A stretch of DNA of 64,000 bases from Amblyornis subalaris. Taxonomy: Eukaryota > Chordata > Aves > Passeriformes > Ptilonorhynchidae. The translations under genes were made by a program, and so were the position numbers. Location: NCBI GenBank assembly GCA_018881555.1, contig JACAXG010000014.1:10039803-10103802 (forward strand), given 5' to 3'. This document shows, piece by piece, positions 11,401 through 22,900 of the stretch. The notes below the pieces were generated by a model, which worked only from the letters and a program-made list of their open reading frames with translations, made no database searches and had not been told where the DNA came from. Numbering within the stretch: position 1 is the first letter of the stretch; each line of letters begins with the position of its first letter.

Positions 11401-13066
11401 GCACAGACTCAGTACATAAAAAAGTTTTATTTTGTTCTCAGGAGGAAGACTGCAGAGAAACATCCTTACATGACNTCAGATATATTACATAATGTAATAT
11501 CAAAAAAAAGAAATACATATATATTAAAAAATACCTTGCAGTTACATGACATAGCCAGGAGTACAGTTCACACTGTATCTGCAAGTTTGACCTTCCTTAG
11601 GCCTTCTGCTCCTCTACATGTTCTACAAATGGCATTTTGGATGATAGCAAAATGTCAGAGTGGCTCATCCATCCACCGTTGGCTTCTTCCTTTCAAAAGA
11701 GGAGGAGAAGGGGAGGCCTGAAGGAGGCTACAGGCACGCAGAGAGGACAGCAGGCCATTTTTGCATGTTGCTTACAGCTCTAGGAGGGCTTTGCTGGCAA
11801 ATGAAGGAGGAGGTGTCCCTGCTGAAGGACGGTCAGCTCACCTGACCTTGTTCCTTGTTGGGACTTGTCTGCATGGGCCATGGAGAGAAGCTGGGGAGAT
11901 ATGAATACTGCTGGTGTGTTAGGTGGGTTTGAGTCAGTCTAGAATGGCTTGGACACCTGCAATAGGCCACAAGAGCTGTGAACAAACACTGAACACCTGT
12001 AAATCAGCTAAATCAATGGCCTTAAAACCAGTTAAAAGGGATTAGGTTCTTGCAAAAATGAATAAACTGCCATGCAAGACTAACCAGGGCCCTGAGAAAG
12101 GTGAAATCCAAGGAAGGATGTTTTATCTGAAATGATTCTGCCGAAAGTAAGTATTGCTTAGGTACAGCCAATGTGATGCTGTCTCATGTGTTGGAAAACT
12201 TTCCTTGGGAGGTCTGCTATGGCCGGAAACCACAGACCTAGTCCAGGGGTGGGACCAGAGAGGTTTGAGGTGACAGAGGGTTGGAGAAGTTTCGGTGGCT
12301 GGAGGTGAGGGTGATGCTGAGTCCAAACCCTGCTCCCTGTCCCTGTGTCCTCTGTGGGTCACTCATCCCACTTGGTGGGATACAGGTATCCCATTTGGGC
12401 TGGTGCTGTCCTGGCAGCCATGGCTGAAGTTTAGGGCTAAATGTGGATGCATCCTCACATCCTTGGGGCCAGGTGGGCACCACCTGAGATGCCACCAGGC
12501 AGAGATGTTTGTTTGCAAATAAAAATAATGGCGAACCCCCAAGATTCTCCTACTACTCCTTGCACAGAAAAGATGTTCCCCAGCATGGAGGACCTGTGAG
12601 GCCCAGGCCTGCCCACATGGGTTTCCTGCACCGTCCATAAGCTCTGCAGCTCTGTAGTTGCATCTTCTGATGGGCAGACCTGGCCAGAGAATCCCGGGGG
12701 TGGGGGCAATTCCCTGTGCATAGCACAAAGCTTTGGCGTCAGGGAAATGCTGCCTCAAGTGCTGTGGCTTTTTCCTGGCTCGGAGGGAGGCTCCCTGGAG
12801 TGTGGGTGAGGTTTGCAGATGGGCAGCACAAGCTGAGGACAGCAGCTGAGATCTTGTCCTTCGCTCCCTCCCCCCAGCTCCCTAGCAAGCATTTCCTAAG
12901 AACGCAAGCGAAGGGATGCGGGACCAAGCGAAACAAATGACCTGGCAAGGGCTTGGCATGTGTGGAGTATCGTGGCTATTGCTTGCGAAAGACCCGGGTC
13001 TGGAGCACATTAAACAAGAACAACAAGAAGAAAGGGAGCCGCGGTGGCAGCAGGCTGCTTAGTCAC
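11401..13066 (-). other. MASP1: Presumed MASP-3 3' UTR
   Basis: The first canonical AATAAA on the - strand after the stop codon is at 11431-11426, which would give a 3' UTR of about 1.65 kb. No intervening canonical signal was seen. The transcript end is inferred and would need RNA evidence. Confidence 0.45.
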
Positions 13067-13962
13067 TCATCTCTCCGGCTCTGGGTCCAGAAATGTCCAC
13101 CTCTCTGAGGAGCCTGTTTTCTGCTCCACCCAGTCCACATAGTTAGAGACCTTGGTGTACACACCGTACACCTGCTTGCTGCCGCACTCCTCGGGGCCAC
13201 CCCATGAGACCAGCCCTTGGGCCACCCACCTCCGCGTTCCCGGGTCCTGGATGACGAAGGCTCCCCCGCTGTCTCCCAGACAAGTGTCCTTGCCGCCCTC
13301 GTAGTAGCCGGCGCAGAACATGTTCTCGGTCACGCTGTAGTTGCCCGAGCGCGACTCGTAGCTGGTCTTGCACTCGGCGTGCAGCACCACGGGCAGTTTG
13401 ACGTACTGCAGGATGTCGGACAGGGTCCTCATGCCCGAGCTGATGATCTCGTCCACCGTGATGTTGGGGTTGGAGATCCCCCAGCCAGCCACCANCCCCA
13501 GCGTGTTGGGGTGAGGCCCCTCCAGCTCGTGCTCAAACTGGGGCAGGCAGACGGGCATGACGTACTTCCCCATGGTCACCTTCTCCTTCAGCTTGACCAG
13601 GGCGATGTCGTGGTTGTAGTTCTGGATGTCGAACTCCTCATGGAGGATGATCCTCTCCACCGTCCGGTTGACAGCTTCCATCTTGTTCCTCACATCATGA
13701 AGGGCCAGATAGACGGTGACGTGCTCCTTGGAGACGGGGATGACGGTCTTGTCCCGCCGCTGGGACCGGAGCACGTGGGCGGCCGTCAGCACCCAGGACT
13801 CTGAGAGCAGGGCCCCGCTGCCAAACCATTTGTCGTTGGGCACCCGGGACATGTCCTCCACCACAATCAGGGCCTGCCAGGGGAAGAAGCCGGGCTCCGC
13901 GTTCCGCCCGCCGATGATGCGCTTGATGATCCCGGGCAGAGAACGAGCCGGCCGGCCACACA
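13067..13962 (-). CDS. MASP1: MASP1 exon 11: complete MASP-3 serine-protease domain
   Basis: This one exon encodes the activation peptide end and the whole protease (residues 434-730), stop TGA at 13069-13067. The acceptor is TTTCTGTCCCCAG before 13962. Activation cleavage would fall in KR|IIGG (447/448). His495 is in LTAAHVL, Asp551 in NHDIAL, Ser664 in GDSGGAF, and Asp658 gives trypsin-like specificity. There is no Cys after the catalytic His, so the His-loop disulfide is missing, as in MASP-2, MASP-3, C1r and C1s. Cys434 and Cys571 should form the interchain bond. Sequons lie at NRT, NIT and NYS. An N at 13495 leaves one residue before VAGWG open (Leu, Met or Val). The CpG-rich composition contrasts with the flanking introns. 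Confidence 0.98.
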
Positions 13963-16900
13963 CTGGGGACAGAAAGGACAGGACAGTTGCTTCCAACTTA
14001 TTTATCTAGGCAACAAACGGAAAGGGGTATTCCTGTAGATTATGCCCACATGGCTGGTTATCTTCAAACCGAACAGTCTCTTTTGTCCTTTTTGGTTTTG
14101 TTTTTTTTCCCGATTTTCAGTTTCTAGAGTGATTTGGCCATATCCACACCGCTTCAGATGCAGAAAGGCCAAATGAGTAATTCGATAGCCTCACTGTGAC
14201 CTGTGAGCTCACCCAGCCCTTCCCAGACCTTTCAGGCACTTGCCTGGCTCCTGCTCAGTGTGCCAAGAAACCCAGGGGAATGCNGGTGGGAGGACTGGAG
14301 CTTGACATCATCCCGGTCTCACCCCTCGCTCTGAGACCTGTCACGAGGTCTGTGTTCTCACAGCCATGGCATTTGCACTCCTGGAGGAGCTGTAGCTGGA
14401 GAAGGCTTGGCCATGGCATATTGCCTAGCACCATGGGCTTTACTTCTGCGTCTCGTCACCACAATTCTGGCAGCCAAACCAGAACCCCTCTGCTCAGCTC
14501 TTCAACAGACCCAGAATTAATGCCTGAAGAGCCCTGACATGGTGCCTGGTTTGCCTCCAGGAGCTTTCTCCAGACACAGTCTAAGGAAGAGCAGAGTCTC
14601 AGGATGCTGAAGGTGGCTCTGAGAGGGTTGGAGAGGGTGGGCAGGGACAATCTTATCCCTGGAACTTAAGCCTTGGGACATGGCTGCTGGTGATAGGGCT
14701 GATTCATGCCTGTGGCAGCACTGTGGAGGGGGACTATCAGGTGGCTTGGGGGTGCTGTTCTCACTGGGAGGTTGTGGGAGCCTATTTGGGCTTGTCCTAC
14801 ATCTGGAAGAGTCCTGAATCACATGAACTCAGATGCTGGTCTCATCCTTCTGAGTCTGCAAAGAGAACCCAGATCCTCCATGGAAAGTGCTGGGACTCTG
14901 CCCCAATGCCCCCTGTGCTGGTAGGGGAGGATGCAAAGCCTCACAAACAGAGGGTCTGACCTCTCAGAGTGATGAGACTGGGGCTAAAAATCAGTCTTGG
15001 AACCAGCAAGCACTGGGAGCTGCTAATGTGGATTCATTGAGGCTGGGGTCTGTCTCTAGGAAAAATGCAACTCTAGCAGGGAGGGAATATGGTGAATGTG
15101 TCTCTGCATGTGCTCTGCATCCCTGTCTTTCCCAGTGCTGAAAGGAACAGAAAACTTGCTCAGGAAAAGAATTCCTGTGTCCCAGCCCAGCTGGTCGGCT
15201 GCACCGAAGCTGACGGCTGTCCCAGGAACATGGTTTTAGAGGAAGTGCATCCAGCCAAATATTTATTCTATTAAATTACATATCAAAAATGCTGACCAGG
15301 CTGCAGATGCTCCCACTAATGGCAGAGGCAGGCATGGAGTGGCCTGGAAGAGAGGTTTCTATTGATGGGGAGGTGCGTGAGACACGGGAAAATCTGAAGA
15401 GCAGCTGGCCAGCTGCGGCCTGCAGATGCTGATCTCAGGAGAGCATCACCCTCTCTCTGGGATTTTCCATTTTCCTGAAGTCTCTCTGACTCCTGTCACT
15501 AATCAGAAGGCCTGGAAATGGCCCATGAAAGCAGCTATGGCCCCAGAGCTGTCCCCGTATGATCCCAGCTCAAATTAGTTCAGGCTGAAACATCAAGCAG
15601 AGATGCAGAAAGCAGCTGCCACAACAAGAGCAGCCACAGCCCTGGTCTTGGAGTTTTGTGGGATGAAGGGAATCTCAGGAGTCCTTTCTCTAGCCTTGTA
15701 GTGGCTCAGCATGGCTGGAGAGCAGATACCCTCCATGGGGCTGGGCCAGTGTCTGAACCCCAGGGTGGTTGCAGCTGCAGCTTCTGCATGGCAGTCGGAT
15801 CCCTGCACCTCTCTGGAGAGCCATCACTGTACATCCCATCACAATCCACACCCAAGCTGCCTCCAGGCCCCCAGCGTGCCAGCCAGCCTGGCCCCACGCT
15901 TGGCTATGGCCAGCACCCGTCCCAGAGACTTTTGTTTAATCNGGAGCAGGCGCCTGGCCTGGAAACTTGCTGGCTGCAAACATTTCTGCCACTGCTCAAA
16001 GACTTGGGACTTTTCCTTCCCTGCAAAGCAGTTGGGTTTTTCTGCAAGGCATGAAGAGGTGATAATTGCTACTGGATGTGCATACACTGCCAAACAGGAG
16101 CTGACAGCCAGGTAATGCTCTGCCCTTGGCTGAAGCCATCTCCAGGGATGCTGGAAGCTGAACATGGCCAGTGAGGCTGGTGGTTTCCTTGTCTGCTGGA
16201 GTGGGGAGACTGGGGAGCCCTGGCAGCTGGGATGGCTGTAACCCCACTGCTGCCCTATACTGCCAGGGACACATGCCCTCATCACTGCTGCCCAGTGCCA
16301 CCAGACTGCAACCACCTGGGCCAGCTGCAATAGCAGGAAGCCTCTGNCCCCACCACCCTCCTAGCCATGTATTGTGGCAGTCGGGTGCAGATAGTCGAGG
16401 TGTGTGGCACCAGGAGCACAGTTCCGGCATGGCAGCATCCCCTCCCTGCGTGTCCCTGCTCTGCACTCCTTGCCATGGAAGCAGCCACCCCAGCAGCAGT
16501 ACCTGGTCGGCAGGATGGCAGCTTTGTCCCCAGCTCCTCGCTCCTCCACACCCCCGAGGCGTCGCACGTGTAGGTGGCTGGAAGAGAGCAAAGAGTTAGC
16601 CAGGCCGTGTTCCTGGCATGAGAGGGTGTCCCCTGCAGGGAGGAGACCTTGCCCAGCTGTCAGGGCCCTTTGAAGCCTTTTTCAAAGCTGGAGGTGACCT
16701 CCGTTTTAATGCCCTCTGTGCTCTGTTCCCTCGGGGGCCCTGGTAGCCCTGCCCCCATGCAGGGACATGCCACCATCCTTGGTTTCATTGCCTTGAGCTG
16801 TCTGGAGGGCTGTGCTGTGTCCTCAGCCCCTGCTGGCAGCTGCCTCCACATAAATGCTGCCAATGCCCATTCTGCTAATTCATACGGGATGCTGGGCCCA

Positions 16901-19900
16901 TGTGCAGGGAGATATAAGCAGGGAGGCAAGAATGTGAGGAATTCTTTTGGCTTTGCTTCCTGCGGGAGGAGGAGGAAGAAGGGCTGGGGCGTGTATGCAC
17001 CCTTTCTGCTGCCCAGGGCTGGATGTGAAGGGTACAGAGACCTGTGGTGCTTGATAAATCACCCTGAGGTTTTTCTACAGTTGTGGACCAGGGGGATGGC
17101 AGGGAAAACTCAGTTTGATATGATCCCACTGCTATCTCTTCAGCTTCGGTTATGCTGAACATTTAGGTGCTGGGATGAGAAGCCCTGCAGAGCCCTTTCT
17201 GAGGCTGCTGGACCTGGTGCTCTCTCCAGCAGCAGCTCCTTTCACAGACAGAAAATTTCAGTCTGCAGGGAGCTGATGGCAGAGTAAGAAGGCAGAACAC
17301 AGAACACGCACACTCCTCAGCCGAGGCTGTGAAACACTCAGGCAAAGCACCAGGCAGGGCCAACTCCACCCTACCTCATTGTGGAGCAGGACTTGTCCAG
17401 TCTCACAGTCCAGGTAGTGCAGACACAAGGTTTGGTGTGTGTAGGCTACATCCACAGCCTGCTGCTTGCACAACACCCTGGAGCTGCCATCCCAAGCTTC
17501 CCCCGCCTATGTCCCACGTGCCCACCCGCACAGTGCCGTGGGGACGTGGCCTGGCCCCACTGCTCACCGGTGCTGTTGGGGGCCATGTGGTAGTAGGGGT
17601 GCTGGCAGTGGTACTGGATGGCTGCTCGGTAGGTGGTCAGGTTGTTCCTGGTGGAGAAGGTGACAAAGCCATGCTCCAGTTCCGGCGGCGCTTTGCAGTC
17701 AGCAACTGAAAGCCAACACAGANGTGGGGTTGAACCCTGTGCTGTTTCTTGCGGTGTCCAGCCAGCCAGCAGGCAGGCAGTGCTGGGCTTTGGCACATGA
17801 CGGTGGTCCTGTGGGGCAGAGCAAGGGCCTGCATACTGCTGTGTCCCCTTTCTCTATGGCACTGTGGGAGGCACAGCCTGACATGGCCTCAGATGGCAGC
17901 AGAAGGCTCTGTCCTGGCAGGGCAGCCTGGCTCTGTGAAACCCTCCCATGGCCACCCTGCACAGACAGGACATGTGAGTGGCACCATGGAACACCAGCAG
18001 GACAACCCACCCACAGGCTGTGTGACCAACACCACTCATGCTGGCAGAGACTCCAGTCCTGGGAGCCCCTCCACGTAGTGTGAGATCTCTCTACTACACC
18101 ACTGAGAGGGGAAGAAGCCTGCTCTGGCAGGTGAGGTCTGTTGTGAGATGGTCCCAGAGTGTGTCTTTGCATCCCTAGGAGTGGGCAGGGAGAAGCAGGC
18201 AGTAGTTCACCAGCTGTGCATCAGGGCTGCTCCTCTATGCACAAGGCTTTGCTGAGAGCATGGCCCCATCCTTCCTGCTCTGGTCTTGCTCACCAAGCAG
18301 TGTTGATGAGCATTTACAAATCAGGAGGAACAACCCTTGGTCCTGGCTGTCCTATGACAGCAGGAAATGAAGGACATTGAGAGTGTGGCTTGGCTGGTCT
18401 GTAGGCAGGGATAAGGCCAGCAGATGTGGGTGAGACCAAACGTGCTCCATCCCCCAGGACATCGTCAGGGTTCACCCATTCCTGGTGTTGACTCAGGGTC
18501 TGATGGAGAGAGAATTATTTCTGGGTGCCATTGCCCTTCCCCATGGCCTGTCTGTGGTCCCCTTTCCCCCCTAGATCCCTCAGACTGCCCTGCCCAGCCT
18601 CTTCCCCCAGATTGTCCTCTGTATTGGGTTTGTGCCCAGCACACCAGGAAGGACCCCAGGCCGTGAGAGGGTTCATCTGCCAAATCCAGGAGTCACCCCT
18701 TTGGAGCTGCAGCTCCCTGCCACGTGGGCAGTTCACAGCACATTCAGGTGATGCTGTGCAGCCTCTCCACACCCCATCCTGGGGGACCTGCCCCAGTGGA
18801 GGGCAGGAACCAGGGTCTGATCCTGCCAGGAAATGCAGTGCTGTGGAGCTGGGTTCTGCTATGTTTAGAATGAGTTGAATAAGGGATGGGTGACTTTGCA
18901 GAAAGGAGGTCCTGTGGATCAGGGATGACGTGAGCTCTGTCGGTTCTCATGTGCTCCGGGATGTGAAGGGGATGAAGACAGGAGTCCTAACTCCTCATGC
19001 AGTGATCCAGGCTAATGAAGAGAGAATTCACTAGAAGTAGTAGCTGGAACTAGGGATATGTACTGGTGCTCAGGGTTGTCTAATTGTTCAGGTGAAAAAA
19101 AGCCTGGCTTATGGCAAAATGCTGCAGCTCACCATTCACCAGGGTCCTCTCCACCTTCTGTTGGGACAGCAGGTGATGAGATGAGTGTGTGGGTGTAGCC
19201 AGGCTGGGTGGAGACTCTGGGTACCTGTTTCCTTGCAGGAAGGAGGAAATGAATGTCAGGGGACCATCCTGGCTTGCACCTCTGCTCTGGGGTTATGGCT
19301 GCAGGGCAGCATTCACTGGCCCACGCAGCCCATCTCACCCCTGTGTGTCCCCTGGCCTGGGCAGGCCTGATGCCTGGAGAANGGGCTCTTGNAGAGAGGT
19401 GTTGCCACACCAGTGCCCCAGGTCCTGCTGGAAGGGTGAGGGGAGGGCATTTGTTCTGTGAACCTTTCCAGAGTTTTCCCTCCGGAAAGGAGCCATTTAG
19501 CATCTCTGTCTTTGCAGGACCAGAAGTGGACTGAGCTCCCCAACACACACACCTCCTCCTCCTCTCCCAGCCTCTGGTCCACATCCCAGCATCCTCCTAG
19601 TGAAGCCTCCAANGCCCCAGGGAGTCCAGGGTGCATGCCCATGGTTCCTGGAGACGTGAATGGGGCCAGATACCAGGCTCTGACCTCCTTCAGCTGCAGT
19701 CAGCCTGAGGCCAGTCTGTCCTCACCTCTGCCGGGTCAGCCATGGGGAGCAAAGGGGAAGCAGAGGAACATCCATCCCCCTCTATCGGTGCCAGAGCTTG
19801 GTGCCTGCAGGAAAGGGCTGGTGGTGCCAACCCATCCTCCAGGCCTCCTTGTCTGGAGGGTCTGAAAGGCACCAGAACTCTTGGAGAGAGGAGAGGAAGG

Positions 19901-22900
19901 AGTATTTCTTATTTGCCACACTGGGCCGGAGAGGAAGGACAGTGGGAGACTGAATCCAACCAACCAACCAACCAACCAAGCGGGCGGCCGTGCCGCACTC
20001 CTTGCACAACAGTTGCCTTGGAGGGGGAGCCGAGGCGGCCCAGGCATCCCAGAGGAGAGGGAGGGATGTGGACATGCCAGGAGCTGGCAGCAGCACGTGG
20101 TCCCCAGGCAGCAGTGCTGGAACCAGGTGGGTACTGTTCCCGTGGGGCAGCGGGACAGCGGGAAAGGGGGCCTCGACTCCAATTTCCTTCACCCTTCTCG
20201 AGACGGAGTTAAGAAAGCACCAGGCGCGGGGGGTTAAGAGTGCCATGCCGGTTAGACAAGCCACAGAGGTGGATTTGGCAGCCAGGCCAGTGGAAAGGGA
20301 ACCTGCCCTGGGTACTGGACAGATCAGAGAGGGGCATCGAGACAGGCTGCCCGTCGGGGCGGCACGGCCGGCGCCAGCCTCACGCGGCCACTTGCTCCGA
20401 GCCGGCTCTTCCCTCTGTCTGGTTGTCGGCTCTATCTGCAGCTGCACCGAAAGCAGAGGGGAAGGAGGAGAGCAGAGAGAGAAAGCCCAATTAGTAGATG
20501 AGCAGAGAGAGACATGCAGGAAACCCAGCCCCCAAACCACCAGAAATCGTTAATGAGCTCCCAGTGAGCCGTGCCAGGGTGCCGCGGATGCTGGCGGAGC
20601 CATGGCCCTGCTGGGGACCCCCTCGCTCTGCTCGGCCAGGGCAGCCTGGGGACAGTGGCTGGGAGAAGCTATCACAGGTTTCTGTTTAGCCTCTCCAGGC
20701 TATGGAGCTGGATTTTATCCACCTTGCTGAGAAGATTTCTGTTTTCTGCATTGTTTGTGCCCTGCTTCTCACAGTCATCCCGGGGAGGTGGGAGGCTTTG
20801 CAGTCTGGAGGCCTGAATTGCCCATTTAGAGGCTTCTTGGCTTTCCAAAATGGTCTTAGAAATTTAGTGTAGTGAGTCATATTACACAAGAAGGGATCAG
20901 TTCCAGCCCAGCTGGAATAATGCAGGTAATAATTTCAATTTTCTCAAAAAATTAATACTTTTTGGTGTTAAAAATATTTACCTAGCTTTTGTTTAATTTT
21001 TTAGACAATGCAAATTTTTATCTGATCACTGTTCAGCTGGATAAAATCAATGGGAAACCGTGGTAGTGAGAGTGTAGGAGTGGAGAGTTCCTCAGCAGGG
21101 CAGAGGCATTGCTGACCCCACACTTGTTAAGGAGCCCTTTCAGACATGAATCTATTTAGCAGATCTGAGAGCCTCCCAGTTTCCATCTGGAGTGAGAAAA
21201 CATGAGTTAAAACTCCAGAAATACTCTTTCTTTNAAGGTAAGATGCAAAATATTATTAAAACAAAAGGGATCTGCCCAGATGAGGAGAGCCTGGATCCCA
21301 ACATNCCTAGAAAGTATCCCCTCCTAGCTCTCCTGGTAGGACTTGGGANACTTTCTGAGCATGTTTGCTGCTTTTCTCCCCTCTGGGCCAGCCTTACAGC
21401 ACTGAGCAGCAGTGAGAGCCTCCCTGAGGGCTGAGGGGNTTTGGGGAAAGGGAAAAGGTGTTATCAGGTGCATCTCCCAAGCCTGAGCTGAGAGAAGAGC
21501 TGGGTTAGATGNAAGAAGAGATGATGCAAATCATCACCTGTCCTTTCAAAGGGCATTTCTTTTCTTCTCCCTTTTTCTCCCATTTTAAGGTTTGCAAATA
21601 TTTGGACATTCTTCTCTCCCCTTTCACTTATCTGAGCAGTGCCCAGTTTAGATTAGTACCTGGAACCTCTCCAGTGCCCTATGTCTTCATATCCTCCACT
21701 GGGAAGGAAATTTGGACCAGGAACTAGATTATCCCGAAATATCCCAGGTTTATCTGACACAGCNAGTTCTCAAGAGCCAGGCTTGCTCTTTCTTTGACAG
21801 GGAGGCAGCAAAGTGGCTCACAAATCAAGTTATATGAGTNATCTAAACAAAAGAACCAATCTCCTCCTTATGGCACTTGGCCTGAGCCTGATTATTTTAT
21901 CCAAGAACAAGCCAAGAGTGCTTTGCAGGGTTACGTAGCTTCTCTGTCTGGGTTTGTGTCTCTGAGTAAGGAACTCCACTCTGGCAGGGCACCTCCCGTT
22001 GGCATGAAATGATTTGAGCAGGAAAAGGACATTGGCAGGGTAGGGAAGAGTGTCCTTACTTTTGCAGATAGGGATCTTGTTACTCCATGTCCCATCCTTC
22101 AGACACTCGATCTGGAAGGAGTCACTTTCCATATTATCCTGTGCAGAAGGTGCCAACAGAAAAANAACCCTATCAATGTTCAAGGCAAAAAAATAAATCT
22201 CTCAATAAAAAGGGAATTTCTTGGTGATTTAGTCTAGTTATATCCAGCNTCCNTNGGAAGAGGACTTTTTAGCTAAAAANTGCAATAAAATCATAATGAA
22301 AAACTTGAGGGGTTCTCTTGTTGCCAGGCACTCAGTGGAGAACTGGAGTCATTTATTCCTGTTGTAAATGATGGGATGGGTAAGGAGGCAGCTCCGCATG
22401 AAGGATGGGACTGGGAGGAGATCAGAGAAATACCCAAGTCCATGTCGGAAGTCAAANCGGGCTACTGGCTTGCAGGGAAGACAGCCACCCCATGAGTCAG
22501 CCGTGCTCCCTGTGGTTCTCAGCTGTTTCCCAGAGAGGGCCTGCCAAAATCCTACCCCCCGTGACTTGCTGAAGCTGTCCCGGGTCCCAGAGGACCTCCC
22601 AGTCAGTGGGGGCTGGCCTCTGCAGGGCTGCTGAGCCAGTGCCCACTGAGGTCAGGAGCANGCAGAGCCCTGGCAGCACCCCCAGGGCTTTTGCTGACTT
22701 TTTCCCTGGCAGAGGTGCCAAGCCTGACATTCTGGGAGCTGCTGGCTCCGGAGGGATGCTGAGAGGGCGGCTCAGGAAACTGCCATCTCCTCTCTTCCTC
22801 TGCATGTTTGGAAAGGAAAGGTGTTGGCTCTTAGACGTGTTTTCCTTGCCCCTGGGAGGGGGGTGAGGATGGTGTGTGGTTGTGTTCACTCTCCCAGAGA

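Larger units (their letters stand above)
17706..22059 (-). other. MASP1: MASP1 intron 8
   Basis: This is a 4.35-kb intron between CCP1 and CCP2. It holds a (CCAA)6 run at 19956-19979, a CpG-rich patch at about 20330-20420 and a possible short alternative last exon at 21186-21152. Mammals place the MAp44-specific exon at this point in the gene. The long open frames near 19.7-20.5 kb on both strands match no family. Confidence 0.7.

Noticed and set aside
13217..13804. 195-codon + strand frame rich in Val/Asp/Gly
   Set aside because: It is the antisense shadow of the MASP-3 protease exon.
19782..20540. 252-codon open frame on the - strand in MASP1 intron 8
   Set aside because: It lies in a GC-rich intron stretch with open frames on both strands, has no recognisable domain and does not join MASP1 in phase.
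20686..20889. 67-codon - strand frame with a KTEIFS stretch as a MAp44 exon
   Set aside because: It lacks a convincing acceptor in the exon 8 phase, and the resemblance to the human tail is only a few residues.
21830..22183. Read-through of MASP1 exon 8 as a truncated isoform
   Set aside because: The frame continues into intron 8 after the donor, but the donor AAAA|GTAAGG is strong and the extension resembles no MAp44 tail.
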